From assembly GCA_024681475.1 (NCBI GenBank), contig JAILAT010000049.1, positions 1 to 64,000 on the forward strand: a stretch of 64,000 nucleotides of DNA, given 5' to 3'. This document shows, one piece after another, positions 31,501-37,484 of the stretch. The position numbers were made by a program, and so were the translations under genes. The stretch comes from Bacteroidales bacterium (lineage in GTDB: Bacteria; Bacteroidota; Bacteroidia; Bacteroidales; P3). Under the pieces are notes generated by a model, which was given only the letters and a program-made list of their open reading frames with translations, did no database searches and was not told the DNA's origin. Positions within the stretch are counted from its first letter, which is position 1. Each line of letters opens with the position of its first letter.

Positions 31501-31531
31501 CAACACCAAGGTGATAGTCAACCAGGAGTGA
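22598..31531 (+). CDS. Giant YGGG-repeat secreted protein 2 (2977 aa)
   Basis: The largest gene in the window. A signal peptide ends near residue 42 (VVNAQ); initiation at the second ATG (22628, MKIIIHWTKG) is equally possible. Repeats begin at once (VVVGGDVYGGGALANVTGNA), with no N-terminal Ig or fibronectin domain. I count roughly sixty [VI][YF]GGG/GGS/GSG units, each preceded by one or two strands of the type NTxVxIxGGxI. Residues about 1380-2320 form a higher-order repeat whose units start with VFGGGENGHV and run through NVYGGGRG and HNVYGGGSLAxVG. The last 450 residues are a module shared with giant 3. It ends on GNTKVIVNQE without any recognised anchor. Giant 3 follows after 23 nt, so the two are co-transcribed. 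Function unknown; a beta-solenoid adhesin or surface fibre is an inference. Confidence 0.85.
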   Translation: MKKINKRESEMKIIIHWTKGLFRVMSVAMAVLMLHCGVVNAQVVVGGDVYGGGALANVTGNAQVDITKGTVSGAVYGGGLGRKAGTESPSDPGVAALVTGTATVNIGSDGDQTVVAGNEVYVKRVFGCNNANGTPQGAVKVNIYATNRTAEKDQAPYVAADATYSMIEVFGGGNEAHYQPSVAGTKTSVHVYGCYNTIESVYGGGNAANVGTAGTNGAVADTIDGGRMDWVFGGGNGAGASNPGANIYGNVGLLVNAGRINHLFGGSNEKGTISGTKNIQVLNTGLCTEYIGEVFGGNNKAEGSGALTLTLPCGAKAQNVGAVYGGSNMANLTSGTTIVLNIEGGTYDYVYGGSKGTNSIAADIDGDVTLNLHGGTIANAFGGNNVNGNITGLITVNVDSSSACPLRVDNVYGGGNLATYNPTAAKAKAPNYSPVVNLIHGTVGYRSAPNAFNDADPGDHGRVFGAGRGKADDLDAGKVNSNPKVWMKPAAHADSSFVVLNAIYGGGEMAAVNGSTLVQIDNGHVGSTEGLGAHLAHDNGYVFGGGKGLYVDYRLAAVTGNCTVNMAGGYVHNTLFGGGQMAMVGVYDYANAAYVSSHPTFVEGEQYNCTAGGNTYVNISGGQVGPVDVTMQADLGFVFGAGMGYYTQPAAPGYADPDLDQDEDGYINARFGYVNNTYVTISSNAFIVGAVWGGSENGQVLNDCHVTISGGQIGVGKNQTGIYTEEQWTAAKNAVKTYYNTPTPANEAALATVAGNMPECDSWPYRDATGVTDNHGDTYHYLPYDAYADVDNAVAFPASVENYASTTHAGDGHTFFGNVFGGGSGYYPYRVGDATKHSTWYEFQGRVRGDTYLTIEGGHILTSAYGGCEYADVMGDCHVTMSGGTLGVPRTVAAALAHPVTCYLFGAGKGDQRTTFNVRTNVQDVEVTVNGEAFIFGSVFGGGEDGHVIGDATVNIGGNAWIGTTGTSYVDGNIFGGGRGFGGTALTAGSTEGNVEVNISDNCKILGNIYGGGRLASVGVHMVAVGDSRYGYLIGDYSDDDHSDATLEAHGNIVINITGGTIGSNVEFAPAAFSDAASYSIHDIVLYDNDIWRFTAAHSGAWNAAHVTKIDHTTGGNVFGGSMGRLTDLEGAKNHLWPGLARCRSTEVNITGNAAIFGNVYGGGELGYVMKHTDVNIGTTGAPEIGKAIGTLPNVRYTGSVYGGGYGSDDIEQHTNDTASLNNTYVTGAMHAGRVYGNTDVAVAGGHVWGNVYGGGEMASVGRRWINIAANGDADNYIPFVGRTNGTYTVDATTYDQYAWNSAVGNASVTISGGTVGDVTHTTIGTERQTGWVAGKTGGVFGGGKGHPGRVGEDFHFTRMAYVDSAQVNISGGQMAVIFGGSENGHVRYGTYVNMTGGTVGLAMSDEEKDMDPYGYSPVVVFHGNVYGGGRGVDVTETGHLGDGSGQVYGSTCVTISAGTVTHNVYGGGSLATVGVQQADGSFQAGTGKATVLINGTAAIGDAAAKGHNSGRVFGSGRGVAAEELASRAYTNNTYVTIDGTCHVYGCVFGSGENGRVWQNTYVTINGGQIGEDWASLEGSHKEYIGNVYGGGRGIDPAEGGISRTAGLVHGATHVKVTGGKIYHNVFGGGSLANVGDTVELSQSRIDAGEIYAQYYDTVDYVYSHAEHTADGFTNATNNGNTYIYISGGKIGIDGNNNGRVFGGGRGNAGHSDYTPFIDPLSTDGFTSGSVTIAGNSYTIYYKTEGGKVITYRVTNKSEFGYDQSKAIWVLGKERNSTSEPYEDAVVLRDYTNHTYVNSTHVLVDYPSVTTTEVSYPDDRTTLYAVNGSGVMETYNTHLATTKTNTASYDFIRGSVFGGGDNGHVRGTTEVVIEQGRIGTLTGNGNGDVFGGGRGEGLSYDGNYSYDAGKVYGNTNVTVNGGWILHNVYGGGNLSSVGEFTVTLSGAPSGREHDKDAWLNGLGSVAGYTTANGTCTVDINGGIIGEKMTDIMDGGNVRDGMDGVNSNLGGHVFGSSRGQSSNEDLVNRMAYVNNTVVNINSGAEVHGSVFGGGENGHVFFTTNVNISGGTVGVQNTATTGTIYRGNAYGGGRGTDHVGNTTAIGRNSGLILGNSYLTMTGGTVYHHVFGGGSLATLGTYTYREGSGDDKDEITALQRVETGKTEVSISAGTVGINGVNNGSVFGAGRGMVGTVGTQDMDIYTFVDRTYVTISGEANIKGNVYGSGDNGHVLHNTQVVIAGGTIGSGATGGSPLIGNVFGSGRGADTYLNGSDEPTLSENAGRVYGNTDVYVANGIVRNNVYGGGYLASVGGNTHVTIDKQVTVDRETWTFPGMVATLTPTPTTFPASAGSPVVWGDVFGGSALGELGNASGTTTVEALNGTFGSTSSYHYVATGELKGNIFGGGNGDAEGNTMDSYSNGTTSGHRAANVLNAVQVNIGKTTQYDTPAEGPKILGNVFGCNNIAGCPKDDVNVDIYSTYHNTGDGITTGDVYPVTLKSQAADVDVLDSLDIIQVSTANPKTQNNGWEVLAVPARYALTGVYGGGNQASYAPTGDHKTTVTVHECHENTIYRVYGGGKGGTSQAVTHTNADVVIEGGHFYQVFAGGNGEGTGNLGASVTTANVTIKGGVIQNVFGGSNSNGTVTNTSVNFETSICDDWQLIQEVFGGGNRATGNGNIVVNIPCHAKGLKDVYGCSNMADFTGDVQLNIFGSKMQRVFGGARSANINGNVEVNIFAGDIDEVFGGNNVDGYIFGDLASDKGNIVVNIDMNNDICPDEKNINYVYGGGNLAAYQPDVTGVTGTSTYDFSGASFGYEATRVSPQVNVISGTVNTAVFGGGLGATAVVKANPSVVIGADRVQQPTYELSDPLDPGSDKIYTGVEALLTPVSNNTVVIGAGPASDLRGCVLGGGNEAEVSGNTKVNVKGISVVHGHVFGGGNAADISADTEVIIGGRSRTFGNVYGGGNLGEIGGNTKVIVNQE

Positions 31532-31554
31532 CCCGTGGACAGTGATATATAGAT

Positions 31555-34500
31555 ATGTATTCTATTTATATTAAAAAGCAAAACAAAGCAATCATGAATA
31601 ATATAAAAAGCATGCAATTGTCAAAGGCAATAACAAGAAGAACGAAGGGAATGGTCCCGCTGCTGCGGAGTCTGACGGCCTGTGTGTTGATGCTGGCCGC
31701 CGTGGCCGGCAGTGCCAAGGCACAGGATAAGCCTTACGTTATCGTCAAGGATGGCCACTACCTGGCGCACGTGGAGACGAGCCCGGGAGTGTGGGCAGTG
31801 CAGGATGTCACGACGTTCGGTCCCAACTGCCTGTGGCTGTCGGGCAGCAACATCAACCCGTCGGGTACAAACCACAACTACTACTTCGACGACGGTGTGA
31901 ACTACCGATTCCTGATGGCGCCGCTGGAAGCCAACGGGGAGCTGGAGCTGAGCGCCTCGCAACCCATTACGTCGCTGCTGCGCAACACGGACCAGAGCTA
32001 CTATTTCTACGACTGGGATGCAGACAGCTACGGTCGTGGCGTGGCCCGTGGCCATTGGTACTCGGAGCTGACAGTGCAGAGCACCTGCGAAGCCGCCAAT
32101 CACCAATGGAGTGTAGAAGACGGCCAGTGCTGGGATGTCTTCTGGGTGGCATACTCCGGCGGATGGACCACTTCGAGCAACAGCTATGATTTGCCTGAGG
32201 CTACAGCATCCCGTTTCCGCCTCGTGACTGTGGAGGAGCATGCCCAAGAGGTGAGCAACGAGACGGGCGGTATCGCCGGCCTGACGGACTTCAGCCTGTC
32301 GTATGTTGCCACCCCCCTGGCCAGCCATACGCCCGGAGTGACGGTGAGCAACTATTCGTATGACTACATCGCGGCATACACCACCTACACCTTTGGCGGC
32401 ACGACGCACAACTACTGGGGCGATGCCGACCATGGCACCAGCGTGCCGGACAACGCCACGAGCAGCGGCAACACGCCCACGGCCTACCTGTGGACCCTGA
32501 CGGGCGACGGCGCCGCCTACCTGTCGTTTGAGCAAGGCAGCAATGTGCTGGAGAGCACCTCGTCGTCGGTTCCGACGGTGTACTACCGCACGGAGAACAA
32601 CGAAGGCCACAAGACGGCTACACTGACCCTGACGGTGACCTACAGCGACGGCTCCACGCAGACACGCACGGCAGAGATAACGGTAAACACCCCCTGCCAG
32701 AGCCCTGTAAGGGCCGCCGAGCCGGTGGTGAACTACGAGGAGGTCATCGTGTCGTGGGTGCCGACGGCAACAAGCTACAAAGTGTACTGGCAAGAGCAAG
32801 GCGCCGGCGAATGGGAGTCGGCCACGGTGGGCGATGTCACCTCGTATGCCATCAGCGGCTTGAGCTACAACACGACCTACAACTACAAGGTGGCAGCCTT
32901 CTGCAGCGAGGTGGAGCAGAGCGTCCCTGGCGGCCAGGTGTATGAATTCACCACGAAGGAGACCCCCGGACTGCTGATATACGGTGCTGTGTTCGGCGGC
33001 GGCCGCATGGCCGACGTGACGGGCAATACCGAAGTGGTTATCATCAACTGCGACAGCATCAGCGCCGTGTATGGCGGCAACGACATATTGGGCGAGGTGA
33101 AAGGCAGCAACGGTGCCACCATCGCGCTGGGTGTGAACAGCGGCGACAGCTACGACAGCTACGGCACCACGACATCGAACTTCAACATCGGCTCGGTGTA
33201 CGGCGGCGGCAACGGCTACTATGCCTACAACGGCACCTATACCACAGCAAGTTACAACACCACCTACACCTTGGCAGAGAATGCCAATGTGAATGCCATG
33301 ACACGTCAGCACCAGATTGAAGGCATCGTGTGGACCAACAATACGGGTGCTGCGCTCTCCAACAAGACCTGCCCCAAAATCAAGAAAACGAACCTGCGAG
33401 TGCGTAACAACTATGTGTATGTCGACTCGCTCTTCGGCGGTGCCAAAAACGCCATCCTGAGCGATGGAACCAACGACGTGACCATCACCCTCGACGGTGG
33501 CACGATATACGCTGTCTTCGGCGGCAACAACTGGGGCGGCTCGCTGGGCTACAACTCGCATGAATATATCACCGTCAACGCCACGAAGACAGATCTCACA
33601 CCCAATATCAGCAACACAGCCCGCACCGGCTACGGCCGCGACTTCGGTGTGCGCTACCTGTTTGGCGGCGGCAACAAGGTGACAGGCTACACCTCCCATA
33701 TCACCGTCAACGGCGGGCAGGTGGACACCCTCTTCGGCGGCGGCAACCAAGCCAGTGTGAACAACGGAGCCAACATCCTGGTCAACTGCACAGTGGGCGA
33801 CGATGCCGGCGACGGAAAGACCTTCGGCAACACCTATACGCAAGCCATCAGCAGTTATTCGGCCGGCACCATCACCGCCAAGGAAACCCCGACCTACGCA
33901 TGGGACGGCACGGGCGTGTACAATGTGCGCACCCTCTTTGGTGGCAACAACGCAGCGCCGATGGATGTCGTGCCTACCGTCACGCTGACCTCGGGCAGCG
34001 CGGGCACCGTGTATGGCGGCGGCAACGCCGGCGACATGCTGGCACAGACCTCCACCACCATCAAAGGACAAAGCGTCAAATACGGCACCCATGTGACGAT
34101 GAGCAGCGCCAACATGCTGGTGGACAATCTCTACGGCGGTTGCCAGCAGAGCAATGTGGACTACAGCACCTGGGTGGAGCTGCAGAACGGCCATGTGGGC
34201 ACTGTGTATGGTGGCTGCAACATCAGTGGTGACGTGGGCAGCACGAAGATATATCTGGAAAGCAGCACTCCGCGCACCTTGGAGAATCAGGCCGTGCAGG
34301 GCGGCACCTACGTGGTGGCCACCGGCGGCACGGTGTACAAAAACCTCTTCGCCGGAAGCAACGGATACTACCACTGCAACAACGGAGAGGTGTATACCAA
34401 CTCGCCCTTGATTAACTACGACGATGCCGAAGGACTGTATTTCGGCTTGGCCATACCCACGCACAACGAGACGCACGTCTATGTGAGTGAGGCCAGCCCC

Positions 34501-37251
34501 AGCGTGCCGATGCTGGTGAAAGGCAACGTCTACGCCGGCGGCAACCTGGCACCAGTGGGTTTCGACGACAACCACGGCAAGCCCTATCCTGTGCATGTGG
34601 GCATGGCCTCGGTGTCCATGGAGGGCGGCACGGTGAACGGTGACGTGTACGGCGGCGGCAATATGGCCTCGGTATACGGCAGCAACGAGGTGTGGGTGTC
34701 GGGCGGCACCATCGGCGGAGCCCTTTACGGCGGCAACGACCGTATCGGCCAGGTGGCCGACATGACCAACCGTCTGTTGGATATGACCACCGCCTCGGAC
34801 GGCGAGACCTCGCTGGGATCGGTGGCCACCTATGTGAAGGTGACAGGCTCGCCGACCATCGGAACGGTATTTGGCGGCGGCAACGGCGACTACGGATACA
34901 CCTTTGCTTTGGACGGCATCGACTATTGCGATGCTACAGACAAGCCCATCCAGAGCAACACCTTTGTGGACATCAACCTTGACGAAAGCGGCACCATCAA
35001 CACGGTGTACGGCGGCGGTAACGGCGTGACGGTGACGGGCACAGCGAAAGTGTTCCTCAATGTAGTGAGCCCCACCTTGACGCGTAACCACGTGGGCACC
35101 ATCTATGGCGGCAACAACAAGGGCAACTTGGCCCTAGTGCCCGATGTCATCCTGCTCAGCGGGCAGGTGGGCGATGTGTACGGAGGCTGCAACCAGGGTG
35201 CGATGACCGGCTCGGTGGCAGGCTCATCGATTGATGCATCGCTCAGCGCATACACAGGTCTGGGCAGCATAGTGTGGCTGCGCAGCAGCTACAACGGCCA
35301 TACGCCCAACTTCACGGTGAGCGGCAATGTCTACGCCGGCTGCAACATGAACAGCGTGACCAACAACACGCTGGTGCTGATGGAGCACGGCACAGTGCAG
35401 GGAGCCATCTTCGGCGGCAGCAACACCTCGGGTACCGTGAGCGGCAACACAAATGTGGTGGTGACCGGCGGCACAGTGGGCGACGGCACTACCGACGACG
35501 GTATCTATGGCGGCGGCAAGGGTCAGCTCACGGGTGTGAGCGGCGACGTGAACGTCACCGTGGGACCCATGACGGCAACCTCGAATGCCACTTCGCAGAT
35601 ACCTTATATATATGGTGACATCTATGGCGGATCGGCATTGGGTGCAGTCAACACCAACACGTCGAACACCACCACGGTGGAGATACTCAATGCCCACATC
35701 GTCGGCAACGTGTACGGCGGTGGCCAGGGTGCCGCAGTGCTGGACGGCAATGGCTACATCTCTTCGGTGACCACCCAGGCTGTGGTGAACGGCAACGTAC
35801 ATGTGAAGATTGGCGACAACGCCGGCCAGACGGAGACGCAGAACTATGTGACCATCGACGGCAGCGTGTTCGGCTGCAACAACTTGGCCGGAACGCCCAA
35901 GGGTACGGTAAGCGTCGACGTGTACCGCACCGACAAGAGCTACTATCCCAACCCCGAGCCCACCACCGTGGGGAACATCACCCCGCAGGCCTCGTGGGCC
36001 ATCGGCAAGGTGTATGGCGGCGGTAACTTGGCGAACTATGTCCCCACTACACCCTCGGCTCCCGCAGTGCATGTCTACAACTGCTACAACACGATAGAAT
36101 ACGTATACGGCGGCGGTAACGCAGCCAGCGTGCCGGCAACGAATGTGACCATCGACGGCGGCCGCTTCGGCAAGGTGTTCGGCGGCGGTAACGGCGAAGG
36201 CACGGGCAACCCCGGCGCCGACATCGGCGGCGACGTGCGGCTGGTGGTCAACGGCGGTATCATCGACCAGCTGTTCGGCGGCAGCAACACGAAAGGTACC
36301 ATCAGCGGTACCACCAACCTCAACGTGACCAACGTACCGCTCTGTACGCGTCTCATCAAGGAGATCTACGGCAGCGGCAACTTGGCACCGAGCACCGGCG
36401 ACATCGTGGTGAACATCCCCTGCGGCTCGAAACTGAAAGATGTCTACGGCTGTAGTAACCAGGCTGACCACACCGGCAATGTGACCATCAATGTGTTTGG
36501 CGGCACCATCGACCGCGTGTTCGGCGGCGCCAAGAACGCCGACATCAAGGGCAACGTCACCGTCAACATCTTCTCGGGCAACATCAACGAGGTATTCGGC
36601 GGCAACAACGAAGGTGGCTACATCTTTGGCGAGCTGGCAGAGAGCAAGGGCAACATCGTGGTGAACATCGACATCGACAATGCCATCTGCCCGTCGGAGA
36701 AGCGCATAGGCTATGTGTATGGCGGCGGCAACGATGCCGACTACCGTCCCGACGTGACTGGCTACACCACCACTTCCGGCAACTACACTTTCGATGCGGC
36801 CACCTTCACCAACCAGCCCACGCGTCTGTCGCCTGAGGTCAACGTCATCAGCGGCACCGTCGACGTGGCAGTGTTTGGCGGCGCCAAGGGCGACGTGAAT
36901 GCCGCCACCATGCAGCTGCAGGCCAACCCGGTGACGACCATCGGCGCTACGCGCAAACAGGAGCCCACCTTTACGCTGGAAAATCCGCTCGACCCGTCAT
37001 CGGCCAAGACATACACGGGCGTGACACCCCTCGCGCCAGGCAACTATGTCGACAACAACAACGTGGTTATCGGTGCCGGCGCTGCCGCTGAGCTGCGCGG
37101 CAACGTGTTTGGCGGCGGCAACGCTGCCAAGGTGACCGGCAGCACCAAGGTGCTGATACGCGGCAACAACACCTCCGTGGAGAACAACGTCTACGGCGGT
37201 GGCAATGCTGCCAAGGTCACGGGCAGCACCGATGTGAAGATAGGTGAATAA
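31555..37251 (+). CDS. Giant YGGG-repeat secreted protein 3 (1898 aa)
   Basis: Signal peptide to about residue 57 (AGSAKAQ); ATG 31594 (MNNIKSMQLSK) is an alternative start giving a more usual leader. Residues 58 to about 235 carry YVIVKDGHYLAHVE, the counterpart of the giant 1 N-terminal domain. About 240-380 is Ig-like (YLWTLTGDGAAYLSFEQG), and about 382-470 is a fibronectin type III domain (VIVSWVPTATSYKVYW, TTYNYKVAAF). Some 37 [VLI][YF]GGxN units follow to the C-terminus. The last 460 residues align by eye with the end of giant 2, including VFGCNN, YNCYNTIEYVYGGGNAA and NPLDPSSAKTYTGV. It ends GSTDVKIGE and is followed by a strong terminator. No sorting or anchoring domain was recognised. 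Function unknown. Confidence 0.85.
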   Translation: MYSIYIKKQNKAIMNNIKSMQLSKAITRRTKGMVPLLRSLTACVLMLAAVAGSAKAQDKPYVIVKDGHYLAHVETSPGVWAVQDVTTFGPNCLWLSGSNINPSGTNHNYYFDDGVNYRFLMAPLEANGELELSASQPITSLLRNTDQSYYFYDWDADSYGRGVARGHWYSELTVQSTCEAANHQWSVEDGQCWDVFWVAYSGGWTTSSNSYDLPEATASRFRLVTVEEHAQEVSNETGGIAGLTDFSLSYVATPLASHTPGVTVSNYSYDYIAAYTTYTFGGTTHNYWGDADHGTSVPDNATSSGNTPTAYLWTLTGDGAAYLSFEQGSNVLESTSSSVPTVYYRTENNEGHKTATLTLTVTYSDGSTQTRTAEITVNTPCQSPVRAAEPVVNYEEVIVSWVPTATSYKVYWQEQGAGEWESATVGDVTSYAISGLSYNTTYNYKVAAFCSEVEQSVPGGQVYEFTTKETPGLLIYGAVFGGGRMADVTGNTEVVIINCDSISAVYGGNDILGEVKGSNGATIALGVNSGDSYDSYGTTTSNFNIGSVYGGGNGYYAYNGTYTTASYNTTYTLAENANVNAMTRQHQIEGIVWTNNTGAALSNKTCPKIKKTNLRVRNNYVYVDSLFGGAKNAILSDGTNDVTITLDGGTIYAVFGGNNWGGSLGYNSHEYITVNATKTDLTPNISNTARTGYGRDFGVRYLFGGGNKVTGYTSHITVNGGQVDTLFGGGNQASVNNGANILVNCTVGDDAGDGKTFGNTYTQAISSYSAGTITAKETPTYAWDGTGVYNVRTLFGGNNAAPMDVVPTVTLTSGSAGTVYGGGNAGDMLAQTSTTIKGQSVKYGTHVTMSSANMLVDNLYGGCQQSNVDYSTWVELQNGHVGTVYGGCNISGDVGSTKIYLESSTPRTLENQAVQGGTYVVATGGTVYKNLFAGSNGYYHCNNGEVYTNSPLINYDDAEGLYFGLAIPTHNETHVYVSEASPSVPMLVKGNVYAGGNLAPVGFDDNHGKPYPVHVGMASVSMEGGTVNGDVYGGGNMASVYGSNEVWVSGGTIGGALYGGNDRIGQVADMTNRLLDMTTASDGETSLGSVATYVKVTGSPTIGTVFGGGNGDYGYTFALDGIDYCDATDKPIQSNTFVDINLDESGTINTVYGGGNGVTVTGTAKVFLNVVSPTLTRNHVGTIYGGNNKGNLALVPDVILLSGQVGDVYGGCNQGAMTGSVAGSSIDASLSAYTGLGSIVWLRSSYNGHTPNFTVSGNVYAGCNMNSVTNNTLVLMEHGTVQGAIFGGSNTSGTVSGNTNVVVTGGTVGDGTTDDGIYGGGKGQLTGVSGDVNVTVGPMTATSNATSQIPYIYGDIYGGSALGAVNTNTSNTTTVEILNAHIVGNVYGGGQGAAVLDGNGYISSVTTQAVVNGNVHVKIGDNAGQTETQNYVTIDGSVFGCNNLAGTPKGTVSVDVYRTDKSYYPNPEPTTVGNITPQASWAIGKVYGGGNLANYVPTTPSAPAVHVYNCYNTIEYVYGGGNAASVPATNVTIDGGRFGKVFGGGNGEGTGNPGADIGGDVRLVVNGGIIDQLFGGSNTKGTISGTTNLNVTNVPLCTRLIKEIYGSGNLAPSTGDIVVNIPCGSKLKDVYGCSNQADHTGNVTINVFGGTIDRVFGGAKNADIKGNVTVNIFSGNINEVFGGNNEGGYIFGELAESKGNIVVNIDIDNAICPSEKRIGYVYGGGNDADYRPDVTGYTTTSGNYTFDAATFTNQPTRLSPEVNVISGTVDVAVFGGAKGDVNAATMQLQANPVTTIGATRKQEPTFTLENPLDPSSAKTYTGVTPLAPGNYVDNNNVVIGAGAAAELRGNVFGGGNAAKVTGSTKVLIRGNNTSVENNVYGGGNAAKVTGSTDVKIGE

Positions 37252-37272
37252 GCCTTAGATACACAACACTCT

Positions 37273-37307
37273 GCAGGGCCGCGCGCAGCGCGGCCCTGCT
37301 TTTTTTT
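37273..37307 (+). terminator. Strong intrinsic terminator after the giant locus
   Basis: GCAGGGCCGCGC-GCA-GCGCGGCCCTGC is a perfect 12-bp stem followed by eight T residues, 21 nt after the stop of giant gene 3. Confidence 0.92.
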
Positions 37308-37394
37308 CGCCAGTGCCGGCCTCACGGAGCCGCCCATGGGACAGGCCGGCAGGCAACAGTGGCTTTCCTGACGAAAAAAAAACTTACTTTTTTT

Positions 37395-37425
37395 CTTGCG
37401 GAATGAAAAAAAAAGCCTACCTTTG
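37395..37425 (+). promoter_or_regulatory. Promoter of the oxidoreductase fusion gene
   Basis: CTTG (one mismatch to TTTG) at 37395-37398, a 19-nt spacer and TACCTTTG at 37418-37425. The predicted leader is about 50 nt. Confidence 0.65.
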
Positions 37426-37484
37426 TAGTCGTGTTGGAAATTTGTGCTGTTGGCGTAAGACATTAATCCATAAACTACTATAAT

